From: Streptomyces fradiae
GTDB lineage: Bacteria; Actinomycetota; Actinomycetes; Streptomycetales; Streptomycetaceae
Direction: 5' to 3'
NCBI RefSeq assembly: GCF_041270065.1
Contig: NZ_CP065958.1
Span: 806,001-870,000 of the forward strand
Length of the DNA stretch: 64,000 nt
Positions 26,285 through 34,909 of this stretch are shown here, piece after piece. The first letter of the stretch is position 1, and each line of letters starts with the position of its first letter. Position numbers and translations under genes: made by a program. The notes beneath the pieces are model-generated. The model worked only from the letters and a program-made list of their open reading frames with translations, was not told the DNA's origin and did not search any database.

Positions 26285-26977
26285 TCAGTCCCACAGCCTG
26301 TCCGCCGCCATCCGGATCGCCTCGCGCCGCAGCAGCGGCGCGAAGGCCCACCACACCATCAGCGTGGTACCCGCCCCCGCCAGGACGCCGCCCAGCGAGT
26401 CCGTCAGCCACTGGGTGTGCAGCCAGGTCCGGCTCCAGGCCATCGCGCCGACATAGAGGGCGCCGAACGCCCACCACCAGCGCCTGGCCCGGGGAGGGAA
26501 CACGACGACGGCCGCGGCGATCACGAGCGCGACCGCCGCGAACACCTGCCCCGACGGGAAGGAGCCGTCGTTGACCAGCACGGACGGGTGCGGCGGCCGA
26601 TCACGGTCGGCGACCGCCTTGAGCAGCGGTACGACGACTCCGCTCGCAAGCACGGCGACGGTGAGGACGAACAGCCCCGACCTCCAACGCCCGTAGACGC
26701 AGAGGCAGCCCGCGAACGCGAGCGGCACCATGACGCCGAGCGGACCTCCGAGCACGTCCAGAGCGTTGGCAAGCCCCTGCAGAGCGCCGGCCCGTGGCTC
26801 GCCCATGAGCCGCAGCCAGCGGTCGTCGAGCGGCTGAAGGCCGGATGCGCCGGACGCGACGCGCAGGTGGACGCCCGCCGCCAGGACGGCGCAGAGGAGT
26901 ACGAGCCCGAGGGTCGAAGTCCCGCGCGCCGGAAGGGCGGGGAGGGGTGAGGCTTCAGAGGCGGACGGATCAGGCAC
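26285..26977 (-). CDS. PAP2-fold membrane protein lacking both catalytic histidines
   Basis: A 230-residue polytopic membrane protein of the PAP2 (type 2 phosphatidic acid phosphatase) fold. The three phosphatase motifs can be aligned: K120-x6-R127-P128 is intact, but the second reads PSGQ (141-144) instead of PSGH, and the third SRTWLHTQWLTD (182-193) has Gln189 where the nucleophilic histidine belongs. Both codons are CAG. The related protein encoded at 47321-48142 has both histidines in the same surroundings. Catalysis by the known mechanism is therefore not expected; a binding or regulatory role is possible. The GTG at 26977 follows AAAGGT and is preferred to the longer frame from 27076. 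Confidence 0.85.
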   Translation of the reverse strand: MPDPSASEASPLPALPARGTSTLGLVLLCAVLAAGVHLRVASGASGLQPLDDRWLRLMGEPRAGALQGLANALDVLGGPLGVMVPLAFAGCLCVYGRWRSGLFVLTVAVLASGVVVPLLKAVADRDRPPHPSVLVNDGSFPSGQVFAAVALVIAAAVVVFPPRARRWWWAFGALYVGAMAWSRTWLHTQWLTDSLGGVLAGAGTTLMVWWAFAPLLRREAIRMAADRLWD

Positions 26978-27241
26978 GGCATACCTTTCGGAGGCACGGG
27001 CGATCGAGGGCTGAGCCGAACGCGGGGATCCCTGGCGGGAGACGGGCGCGCACCGACAGAGGAGACATCGCGCCACAGACGTCGCTCAGCGCAGGAGAAT
27101 GGGGCGTTTTCGGCCACCGGTGCAAGAGGTACGTGCGCCGCACGCAAAGCCGACGCCTTACCGAGTCCAAATGGTTACACGAGCAACCAATCCCGGAACG
27201 AAGGCTGGCGCGGACGTCCCGTCGGTGCTACACAAGTCTCG
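26978..27241. other. Intergenic gap between PAP2-like and SurE genes
   Basis: With the operator at 27242 this makes a 327-bp divergent gap. It is less GC-rich than its surroundings near 27080-27240, as expected for promoters. I see no convincing gene, RNA or repeat in it. Confidence 0.6.
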
Positions 27242-27257
27242 GATGACACGTGTCACC
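27242..27257. promoter_or_regulatory. GRTNACACGTGTNAYY operator, copy 1
   Basis: GATGACACGTGTCACC has a perfect 12-bp core palindrome and lies 48 bp before surE, in the divergent gap with the PAP2-like gene. The same 16-bp pattern occurs at 34823, 46173 and 47282. Central CG symmetry suits a LacI-family regulator. Confidence 0.65.
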
Positions 27258-27304
27258 CATGCCGCCATTTCGGCCATCTCCCCTTCCCCTTCCAGGAGTT
27301 ACGC

Positions 27305-28225
27305 ATGAGACGACGCACCCGAACGCTGTCACTGGCCGCCGTACTGCTCTGCGCACCCGTTCTGGCCACGGCCGCCCCCGCGACCGCGCAGGTCGCGGCG
27401 CACCCCGGGACGGGCGAGGCGAAGCCCCTCAGGATCATGATCACCAACGACGACGGATTCGACGCCCCGGGCATCCGCATCCTGGCCGACCGGCTCACCG
27501 CCGCGGGCCACGATGTGACCATCGTCGCGCCTCTGACCAACCAGAGCGGCATGGGAACGAAGATGTCGACGGGCAGCTCCGTGACCGTGCGGCATCCCGG
27601 ACCCAAGGTGTGGGCGGTCGACGGAACCCCGGGCGACGCCGTGGCGTTCGGGCTCTCCGTCGTCTTCGCCGGCAAGGCCCCCGACCTGGTCGTCTCCGGC
27701 ACCAACTTCGGAACCAACATCGCCGGCATCGCCAACCACTCCGGCACGGTGGGAGGCGCCGTCGCCGCCCTGGAGGCGGGCGTCCCCGCCTTCGCGGTCA
27801 GCACCGGCGGTCTCGCCGCGCCCGTACTGGAGTCGACCGTCAACGCCATGCACCCCACCAGCGACTTCGTCGCCGAGCTCATCGAGCACCTGCGGAAGCG
27901 CTCGCCCTCCGCCCGTCTTCTCCCCGACGGCGTCGGACTCAACATCAACCACCCCATCGTCGGCGAGGACGGCAAGGGCCTCGCCAAGGGCGCCGCGGTC
28001 ACGACGCAGGACGGGCAGCAGATCCTGAAGCCGAACTACACGGACTCCGGGAACGGGACCTGGAAGGTCTCCGTGAGCGTCGATCTGCGGACACCGGCCA
28101 AGGGCAGCGACGTGGAGGCGCTCCGCGCGGACAAGGTGTCGCTGACGCCCATGGCCGCCGACTGGAACACCGGGCCCCTCGACGCCGCGAAGACCGCCGC
28201 CCTGCTGCGCGGGTTCCGCCCGTAG
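27305..28225 (+). CDS. surE: Secreted SurE-type 5'/3'-nucleotidase
   Basis: A 306-residue SurE phosphatase that removes phosphate from nucleoside monophosphates. The metal-binding NDDG is at 48-51 (IMITNDDGFDAPGIRIL), followed by APLTNQSGMGT, VSGTNFGTN (Asn ligand) and SGTVGGAVAALEAG, all diagnostic. Unlike the usual cytoplasmic SurE it begins with a clear Sec signal peptide (MRRRTRTLSLAAVLLCAPVL to TAQ), so it should work outside the cell, perhaps scavenging phosphate or nucleosides. A palindromic operator lies just upstream. The following esterase gene is 135 bp away and also encodes a secreted protein. Confidence 0.9.
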   Translation: MRRRTRTLSLAAVLLCAPVLATAAPATAQVAAHPGTGEAKPLRIMITNDDGFDAPGIRILADRLTAAGHDVTIVAPLTNQSGMGTKMSTGSSVTVRHPGPKVWAVDGTPGDAVAFGLSVVFAGKAPDLVVSGTNFGTNIAGIANHSGTVGGAVAALEAGVPAFAVSTGGLAAPVLESTVNAMHPTSDFVAELIEHLRKRSPSARLLPDGVGLNINHPIVGEDGKGLAKGAAVTTQDGQQILKPNYTDSGNGTWKVSVSVDLRTPAKGSDVEALRADKVSLTPMAADWNTGPLDAAKTAALLRGFRP

Positions 28226-28360
28226 CCCGTAGCGGCACCCGGGGCGACCGAATCGGCCGCGCCTCCCCCGTACCCGACGCCGGGTGGCCGCAGGAAAGAG
28301 ACCCGAGGCCACCCGGTGCACACCTCGCACCGCCTCCCCCTCCCTCCCCAAGGAGAACCC

Positions 28361-29974
28361 GTGAGTTCACCGGTCCCCGGCAACGCCTTACGCCTCCGCC
28401 TCCGCCTCCTCCTGGCCGTCACCGCCCTGCTCGCCCTCGGCCTCGCCCTGTGTCCGCCGCCCGCCGCGGCAGCGCCGCCGGCTCGCTCGCCCCGTCCCGT
28501 CGCGGTCGTGGAGCAGGGCGTGCTCCAGGGCCGCGCACTCGGCGGCGCCCAGGCGTTCCTCGGTGTTCCCTACGCGGCGCCGCCCGTGGGTGCCGGGCGC
28601 TTCCGCGCTCCGCGCCCGGCCCGGCACTGGGCCGGGGTGCGGCAGGCGACCCAACAGGCCCCGGCGTGCCGGCAGTTCTCGCCCTTCGGTCTGGCCGACC
28701 CGACCGCCGTCAGCGAGGACTGCCTGTACCTCGATCTCTACCGTCCACCGCAGGCACGTCCCGGAGCGCGTCTTCCGGTGCTCCTCTGGATCCACGGCGG
28801 AGCGTATACGCAGGGTACGGGCACCCAGTTCGGCGGCCAGACCCTGGCGCGGCTCACCGGAAGCGTCGTCGTCAGCATCAACTACCGGCTGGGCCAGCTC
28901 GGTTACCTGGAGCTGGACGGACTCGCCGACGAGGACGGGACCGGGTCCGGGTCCTGGGGCCTGATGGACCAGATCGCCGCGCTGACCTGGACGCGTGACA
29001 ACGTCGCGGCCTTCGGCGGCGACCCGGGGAACATCACCGTCTCCGGCCAGTCCGCGGGCAGCGGCTCCGTCTGCGCCCTCCTCGCCTCGCCCCGCGCCGC
29101 CGGGCTCTTCAGTCGGGCGATCCTGCAGAGCGGACCGTGCTCGCTGCTCCGGGCTCCCGGCCGAGAACAGGCGCGGGCGCAGGCCGAGTCCTTCGCTGTC
29201 GCGGCCGGCTGCCCGGACCCACGCACCCGCACGGGCTGCCTGCGGGAAGCGCCCGTCCAGGCCCTGGAGGCCGCCGCTCGTGACATCCCGGTCGCCGGTC
29301 CGGCGTACGGCGACGAGCTGCTGCCCCGCGAGCCCTCCGCGGCCATCGCCTCGGGCAGCTGGAACCGGGTGCCGATCCTCATCGGCTCCACCCGCGCGGA
29401 GGGCAGGTTCTTCGTGGCCCTGACCCAGCCCCGCCTGACGTCCGACCAGTACACGGCACAGATCCGGGCTCAGTACGGGCCGGCGGCGGCCGAGGTCCTG
29501 GCCCACTACCCGCTGTCCGGCTACGCGAGCCCCTACCTCGCGATGTCCGCCCTGATGACCGACTCGCTCTTCTCCTGCCCCACGGTCGAGACGGCACGCG
29601 CCTTCGCGCGTCAAGTGCCCACGTATGCCTACGAGTTCGACGACCCGGACTCGCCCACGCTGCTCGGGGCACAGGTGCCCGGCCTGGACATGGCCAACGG
29701 GCACAGCGCCGAACTCGCCTATGTGCACGACTTCACCCTCACGCACACACCGCTGACTCCCGAGCAGGGCCGGTTCGCCGAGACGGTGAAGCGCTACTGG
29801 GGCGCCTTCGCCCGGTCCGGCCGGCCCGATGCGCCCGGACTGCCCCGCTGGTCCCCCGCCGGCCCCACGTACGAGGTCCTCACCTTGAAGCCCGGCGGCA
29901 CCCGTATGTCCGACGCGTTCGCCTCGGACCACCAGTGCGCCTTCTGGGACCGACTGGCGCGGACCGGGCCGTGA
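28361..29974 (+). CDS. Secreted carboxylesterase type B
   Basis: A 537-residue alpha/beta hydrolase of the carboxylesterase/cholinesterase family. A signal peptide (hydrophobic LLLAVTALLALGLALC, then Ala/Pro-rich cleavage area) precedes the family opening QGVLQGRALGGAQAFLGVPYAAPP. EDCLYLDLY, the oxyanion-hole WIHGGAY, and the nucleophile GQSAGSGSV are present; a Glu in GSTRAEGRFF and the histidine in MANGHSAELAYV complete a likely triad. The GTG at 28361 follows AAGGAG. It probably hydrolyses ester substrates outside the cell. It converges with a second type-B esterase only 23 bp away. Confidence 0.9.
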   Translation: MSSPVPGNALRLRLRLLLAVTALLALGLALCPPPAAAAPPARSPRPVAVVEQGVLQGRALGGAQAFLGVPYAAPPVGAGRFRAPRPARHWAGVRQATQQAPACRQFSPFGLADPTAVSEDCLYLDLYRPPQARPGARLPVLLWIHGGAYTQGTGTQFGGQTLARLTGSVVVSINYRLGQLGYLELDGLADEDGTGSGSWGLMDQIAALTWTRDNVAAFGGDPGNITVSGQSAGSGSVCALLASPRAAGLFSRAILQSGPCSLLRAPGREQARAQAESFAVAAGCPDPRTRTGCLREAPVQALEAAARDIPVAGPAYGDELLPREPSAAIASGSWNRVPILIGSTRAEGRFFVALTQPRLTSDQYTAQIRAQYGPAAAEVLAHYPLSGYASPYLAMSALMTDSLFSCPTVETARAFARQVPTYAYEFDDPDSPTLLGAQVPGLDMANGHSAELAYVHDFTLTHTPLTPEQGRFAETVKRYWGAFARSGRPDAPGLPRWSPAGPTYEVLTLKPGGTRMSDAFASDHQCAFWDRLARTGP

Positions 29975-29997
29975 ACAACGCCCTCGGACGGGGCGGT

Positions 29998-31593
29998 TCA
30001 CCGACCTGACAGCGGCTTCCAGATCCTGCGGGAGTCCCTCAGAGGATCGGCGATGACCGTGGGTTCGGCGTCCCAGACGCGGGTGAGGGAGTCCTCGGCG
30101 GTGAACGCCGGCCAGCCGGGGTCTCCCGTGGCCGCGAACGAGACCCAGGCGGCCCGGAGTTGCTCGGACATCCGGGAGTAGGCGGCGGACGGCGGTCGGC
30201 CCGCGAGGACGAAGGAGGCGAGCGGGCTGTCGGTGTTGCCCAGGGTCGCGGGGATGTCGACGGTGTGGCAGGCGCCCAGGACTCCGCCGAGGGCGGGACT
30301 CGGACAGGTGAAGTCGTAGACGTGGCTGGTGCCGCCGGCGGCGGTGTGCGCCTCGGCGAGCCAGAGCGCGGGCATCCGGAAGAGCGCGTCGGAGTACATG
30401 ACGGTGTACAGGTGGGCATCGCTCAGGCCGGGGTACGCGGCCCGGTAGGCGGCCGGCGCGGACGCGTCGAGGCCGAGGTGCCCGGCGGTGGCCGCCAGGT
30501 CGACCGTGCCGACGCGCCGCTTGACCCGGGGTGCTCGTGGGGACGTCCGGTCGCGCAGGCGGCCGACGGCCAGGCCGGCGAGCGCGGGCAGGGACTTCAC
30601 CATGGCGGACACGCTCGGCCGGATCAGCCCGCGTTCGATCGCGAACATCGTGAACTCGTCATGGGTGAAGCCGGAGATCAGGTCGATGTCGCGGGCCACC
30701 CCGGTGCGCAGCGCGAGCCAGGGCTTGTCGACGACGGTGATGCCGTCGATGACCGGCGAGAAGGAGGTGATCGTCTCCGGCGTGGTCCACGCCCCGGGAT
30801 CCGCGGCCATCGCCGCGAGCGGCGCGTCCTGGACGGACAGCAGGTCCTCCGGCGGGACCCCGGCGAGTTCCTCCGGCTTGATGTTCAGGGCTTCGGCGGT
30901 CAGGGCGGCGATCCGCTCGGACTCCTCCGGGGGAAGGTAGCGGCCGGCGATGCTCTGGACGATCGCCCGCCGGAAGAGCCCGCGCGCGGCGGGCGCGGAC
31001 AGCAGGGCGGCGACCGACGCTCCCCCGCCCGACTCGCCGAAGACGGTGACATTGTCGGGGTCGCCGCCGAAGGCCGCGATGTTCTCCCGCACCCAGCGGA
31101 GCGCCGCGATCTGGTCGAGGAAGCCGCGGTTGGCGGGGGCGCCGGGGACGGTGCCGAAGCCCTCGAAGCCCACCCGGTAGTTGAAGGTCACCATCACCAC
31201 GCCGCCACGGGCGAGCACGGCGCCGTCGTACGCCGGGTCACTGGAGGTTCCGCTCTTCCAGCCGCCGCCGTAGATCCACACCATCACGGGCAGCCGGTCG
31301 CCTCCGCCGCCCGGTGTCCAGACGTTGACAGTCAGGCAGTCGAGACCGTCCTCGGGGTGCCAGTACCGGGGCATCCCGGGGACCAGGGGCAGCTGCGGCG
31401 GCGCCGTGCCGAACGTGCGGGCGGGGCGTACGCCCTCCCAGGCGGGCGCGGGCTCCGGTGCCCGGAAGCGGAGCGGGCCGTCCGGGGGCGCGGCGAAGGG
31501 GATCCCCTTGAAGACCCTCAGGCCGTCGACGCCTGCGCCCTCATCTGCGACTCCCTCGACGGCGCCCGCGGTCGTCCTGACGACGAGACTCAT
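29998..31593 (-). CDS. Carboxylesterase type B, cytoplasmic paralogue
   Basis: A 531-residue carboxylesterase of the same family as its convergent neighbour but without a signal peptide, starting directly with VVRTTAGAVEGV. It has LDCLTVNVWTP, oxyanion-hole WIYGGGWKSG and nucleophile FGESGGGASV, plus a late histidine in GACHTVDIP. It is last in an apparent operon with an MFS transporter and an amidohydrolase, so it may open an imported ester. The start ATG 31593 follows a purine-rich GGAAGGG. Confidence 0.9.
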   Translation of the reverse strand: MSLVVRTTAGAVEGVADEGAGVDGLRVFKGIPFAAPPDGPLRFRAPEPAPAWEGVRPARTFGTAPPQLPLVPGMPRYWHPEDGLDCLTVNVWTPGGGGDRLPVMVWIYGGGWKSGTSSDPAYDGAVLARGGVVMVTFNYRVGFEGFGTVPGAPANRGFLDQIAALRWVRENIAAFGGDPDNVTVFGESGGGASVAALLSAPAARGLFRRAIVQSIAGRYLPPEESERIAALTAEALNIKPEELAGVPPEDLLSVQDAPLAAMAADPGAWTTPETITSFSPVIDGITVVDKPWLALRTGVARDIDLISGFTHDEFTMFAIERGLIRPSVSAMVKSLPALAGLAVGRLRDRTSPRAPRVKRRVGTVDLAATAGHLGLDASAPAAYRAAYPGLSDAHLYTVMYSDALFRMPALWLAEAHTAAGGTSHVYDFTCPSPALGGVLGACHTVDIPATLGNTDSPLASFVLAGRPPSAAYSRMSEQLRAAWVSFAATGDPGWPAFTAEDSLTRVWDAEPTVIADPLRDSRRIWKPLSGR

Positions 31594-31693
31594 GGCTGTT
31601 GTTCCCTTCCTCGCGGCTGCCGCGGCAGCCCTGATCGGTATATCCGGGGCACGGCCTGCCCGGGCCGTGCGACGCGCCTCGAAGCCCATCGGC

Positions 31694-33322
31694 TCAGCGG
31701 TCCGCGTCGCCCCGCGCGTCGTGCACGGTCCGGCCGCCGACCACGGTGAGCAGCGGGCGCAGCGCCGGCAGTTCCTCGGTGGGGCAGCTCATGGGGTCGG
31801 TGGGCCACAGGGTCAGGTCGGCGAGCCTTCCGGGCGCGAGACCGCCCCGTTCGTGGCTCTCCCCGAGCAGCCGGACCGCGTGGGAGGTGTGCAGGGCGAC
31901 GGCCTCGCCTCGGCTGATCGCGTGCTCGGGGCCTCGGGCGCCCGCGACGGTCTGACGGGTCGTCATGCCCCAGACCGAGGTCATGGCGCCGTACGGCCCG
32001 ACGGGGAAGTCCGAGCCGGCGGCGAGGAGGGCGCCGTCGTCGAGCCACGCCCGGAGCGGGAAGATGTCGTTGACGCGGTCGGCTCCCCAGGCGCGGATCT
32101 GCGCGGCGGCCGCGTCGTGGAGCAGGGGGTGCTGCACGGTCACCGGGATGCCGAGGCGGACGGCTCTCGTACGCTGCTCCGGCCGGGCCAGTCCGCCGTG
32201 CTCGATCACCAGGGTGCCCTGCGGGAGGCCGGGACGGCGGCGCAGGACGGTCTCGTAGACGTCGAGCAGGGTGCGCAGGCCGCGGTCGCCCCAGGCGTGG
32301 ACGCCGACCCGCCAGCCGCGTCGTACGACCCGGTCCACGGCCTCGGCCAGGGCTTCCGGCTCCCACAGCAGGTGGCCGTGGTAGCAGGGGCGGTCCGCGT
32401 ACGGTTCGTCGAGCGCGCCCGCCTCGATGCCGCCGTCGATGCCGAACTTCACGCCCCAGACGCTCAGCCACGCGTCGTCGGCGTGTCGCCAGGGCTCCAT
32501 GCGGTCGAGCAGGTCGTCCACCTCGTCGGGGGTCCGGGTGCCGAATCCGGAGACGAGGGCGCGGACTCGTACCGCGAGCGCCCCTGCGGCACGGGCGGCG
32601 CGCAGCACGTCCAGGTCCTCGAAGGGGACCATGCAGTCGCGGACGGTGCCGATGCCGGTGGCGGCGTAGTCGCGCGAGGCGATCCGCAGGCCGTCGATCC
32701 GGCCGGCCAGGTCCGGGCGCGGGAGCAGGCGCTCGGCCAGGGCCATCGCCGTGTCGATCAGCCGGCCGGTCGGGCGGCCGCGCTCGTCGCGTTCGATGAT
32801 GCCGCCCTCGGGCTGCGGTGTGTCGGCGGTGATGCCGGCCAGGCGCAAGGCGTGGGAGTTGAGCACGTCGTTGTGTCCGCCGCGCTTGACGAGCACCGGG
32901 TGGTCGGTGGTCGCCCGGTCCAACTCCTCGGCGGTGGGCAGGCGTTGTTCGGCAAGGTTGAGTTCCTGCCAGTTGGTGGTGGTGCGGATCCATGCGCCGG
33001 GCGGCGTGGTGGCGGCGCGTGCCCGGATGAGGCCGATGAGCTCGGGAATGGTCCGGGCGCGGTGGACGGGCACGTCGTGCACGCTGTGGGCGGCGAAGAT
33101 CAGATGGGTGTGGGTGTCGTCGAACGCGGGCAGGACGGCGGCACCGGGCTCGTCGACCACCTCGGTGGCGGGGCCGATCAGCCGGTCCAGGCCGTCCGGG
33201 GCGGGCGCGAGGGCGATGATGCGCTCGCCCCGGACGGCGACGGCCCGCCGGGGGCCCTGCCCGGGCTCCAGCGTGTGCACGACGGCGGCACGGATCAGCA
33301 GGTCGGCGGGTTGCTGCGGCAT
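31694..33322 (-). CDS. Amidohydrolase family protein (YtcJ-like)
   Basis: A 542-residue metal-dependent amidohydrolase. It opens with the beta-sandwich half (LLIRAAVVHTLEPGQGPRRAVAVRGERI), then the metal motif DDTHTHL, a mid-chain VHAWGDRGL histidine, VIEHGGLARPEQ, and the late aspartate in LLAAGSDFPVGPYGAM. This layout fits the YtcJ/ExeM-like group, whose substrates are mostly unknown (formamides and cyclic amides are examples). It lies between an MFS gene and a carboxylesterase gene on the same strand, with 100-bp gaps, suggesting a pathway that imports and hydrolyses a compound with amide and ester bonds. Confidence 0.87.
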   Translation of the reverse strand: MPQQPADLLIRAAVVHTLEPGQGPRRAVAVRGERIIALAPAPDGLDRLIGPATEVVDEPGAAVLPAFDDTHTHLIFAAHSVHDVPVHRARTIPELIGLIRARAATTPPGAWIRTTTNWQELNLAEQRLPTAEELDRATTDHPVLVKRGGHNDVLNSHALRLAGITADTPQPEGGIIERDERGRPTGRLIDTAMALAERLLPRPDLAGRIDGLRIASRDYAATGIGTVRDCMVPFEDLDVLRAARAAGALAVRVRALVSGFGTRTPDEVDDLLDRMEPWRHADDAWLSVWGVKFGIDGGIEAGALDEPYADRPCYHGHLLWEPEALAEAVDRVVRRGWRVGVHAWGDRGLRTLLDVYETVLRRRPGLPQGTLVIEHGGLARPEQRTRAVRLGIPVTVQHPLLHDAAAAQIRAWGADRVNDIFPLRAWLDDGALLAAGSDFPVGPYGAMTSVWGMTTRQTVAGARGPEHAISRGEAVALHTSHAVRLLGESHERGGLAPGRLADLTLWPTDPMSCPTEELPALRPLLTVVGGRTVHDARGDADR

Positions 33323-33422
33323 GGGTGCTCCTCGCTCGTTTCGTACGGGTGGGGGCCGGGTCCGCCCTTCCCCGCTGGCGCCGGTGGCCGGCGGGGAACA
33401 CGGGGTCAGCCGGAACGCGGGG

Positions 33423-34670
33423 TCAGCGGACCGTACGGACCGGCAGGATGGCGAGTGCGCCGAGCAGCGAGAGGGCGCCGCCGGCCAGGAACAGGCCCGT
33501 GTAGCCGCCGAGGTTCGCGATCACCAGCGAGGCGACGAACGGGGCGAGGATCTGCGGGCCGGCGCTGGCGATGTTGAGTACGCCCATGTCGCGGGCGGCG
33601 TCCTCGGATCGCGGCAGGACGAGGGTGACGAGTGCGGTGTCGACGGCCATGAAGCAGCCGAAGGCCAGGCCGTTGAGCGCGCTGAACGCGAGCATCCCGG
33701 TCCAGGTGGGGCTGATCACCGGGACGGCCATCACCAGGCCGGAGAGCGCGGCCGAGACGCCGATGAAGACCTTCCGGCGGTTCCAGCGGTCCGACAGCAC
33801 GCCGCCGATGACCGTGGAGACCGCCATGGCCGCCATGGAGACCGGGGTGAGGATCGCGATCGCGGCGGGCGGCGTCAGACCGACCGGCAGCTCGATGTGG
33901 TCGGACAGGATGTAGAGCTGGTAGCCGGTGACGGAGAAGTAGCCGAGGACGAGCAGCGCCCGGCCGATGAAGGCCCAGCGGAAGTCGTGGGTCGAGAGCG
34001 CCGAGAGGAATCGGGCGACCTGCCGGCGGAACGGGACGGGCGGCACAGGCTCCCGGCGCGGTTCGCGGCCGAGGGCGGTCAGCAGGACGGCCGCCAGGGC
34101 GACGATCGCGCCGAGCGCGAGGTAGCCGGTGCGCGGGGTGCCGGCGGTCGCCGAGGCGATGAGCACGCCGAGCGTGCCGCCGATCGGCAGGCCGAGGCCG
34201 ACGAGGGCCGAGGCCGTCCCGCGCCGGGCCGGCGGTATCCGGTCCGGCACGACCGCCGTGGTCGCGGCCTGGTAGACGTTCATGGTCGCCTGGCCGAGGC
34301 ACCAGCCGATGGCCACGAGGAGCACGGTGTCGACGCTTCCGAGGAAGGCCATCAGCGCCAGGGAGGCGAGGGCGCCGCCCAGGATCCACGGGCCGCGACG
34401 GCCGGAGCGGTCGGACAGCGCGCCGGCGATCGGGTTGAACACCGTGGCGAAGACCGCGCCGATGCCGCCCACGAGCCCCAGGGTCGCGACCTTGTTCACG
34501 GGGTCGAGCTGGGCGATCTGGGTGGGGACCAGGACGGCGCCGACGCCCAGGTAGAGGGCGAACATCGAGGCGTTGGCGAGCGCGAGCAGCGCCATGAGGC
34601 CGCCTTGGCGGGGCGGGGCCGCTTCGGTGGCGAGAGGTCTCGCCGATGCGTCCGTCGTCTTGTTGTTCAT
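33423..34670 (-). CDS. MFS transporter
   Basis: A 415-residue major facilitator with twelve predicted membrane segments. The loop 2-3 motif ALSDRSGRRGPWILGG and its half-repeat GVLSDRWNRRKVFIG are clear. It resembles sugar/anion-type or GPH-like symporters, but the substrate is not identifiable. The ATG at 34670 follows GGAG at six bases. It is divergent from a LacI-family regulator gene and heads the operon with the amidohydrolase and carboxylesterase, so it likely imports their substrate under LacI control. Confidence 0.9.
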   Translation of the reverse strand: MNNKTTDASARPLATEAAPPRQGGLMALLALANASMFALYLGVGAVLVPTQIAQLDPVNKVATLGLVGGIGAVFATVFNPIAGALSDRSGRRGPWILGGALASLALMAFLGSVDTVLLVAIGWCLGQATMNVYQAATTAVVPDRIPPARRGTASALVGLGLPIGGTLGVLIASATAGTPRTGYLALGAIVALAAVLLTALGREPRREPVPPVPFRRQVARFLSALSTHDFRWAFIGRALLVLGYFSVTGYQLYILSDHIELPVGLTPPAAIAILTPVSMAAMAVSTVIGGVLSDRWNRRKVFIGVSAALSGLVMAVPVISPTWTGMLAFSALNGLAFGCFMAVDTALVTLVLPRSEDAARDMGVLNIASAGPQILAPFVASLVIANLGGYTGLFLAGGALSLLGALAILPVRTVR

Positions 34671-34822
34671 GATGGGCTCCGGTTCAGGAGTGAACGCCGG
34701 GATGCGGGAGAGGGGAGCGCTCGGTGTGGGGGTGCGCTCGGTGGAGGTGTGAGACGAGCGGTGGTGTGGGGATGCCGGGCCGTCGCGCGGGAAGGGGCGG
34801 GCGCGGGATGAGTCCCCAGCGA

Positions 34823-34838
34823 GATAACACGTGTAATC
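34823..34838. promoter_or_regulatory. GRTNACACGTGTNAYY operator, copy 2, beside the LacI gene
   Basis: GATAACACGTGTAATC is a near-palindrome with one mismatched pair, in the 239-bp gap between the divergent MFS and LacI genes. This is the natural place for autoregulation by the LacI protein and for control of the MFS operon. Confidence 0.68.
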
Positions 34839-34909
34839 TGCTCTTACCTGTGTAGCACTCGCCTCAGAGGCTGCGCCAGCCTTCAGCGACCTGGAATGAT
34901 GCAATCGTT

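Noticed and set aside
33340..33349. TTCGTACGGG upstream of the amidohydrolase gene, like the PucR-block motif
   Set aside because: It lacks the CCA end and lies far from the block; CGTACG strings are common here, so I treat it as chance.
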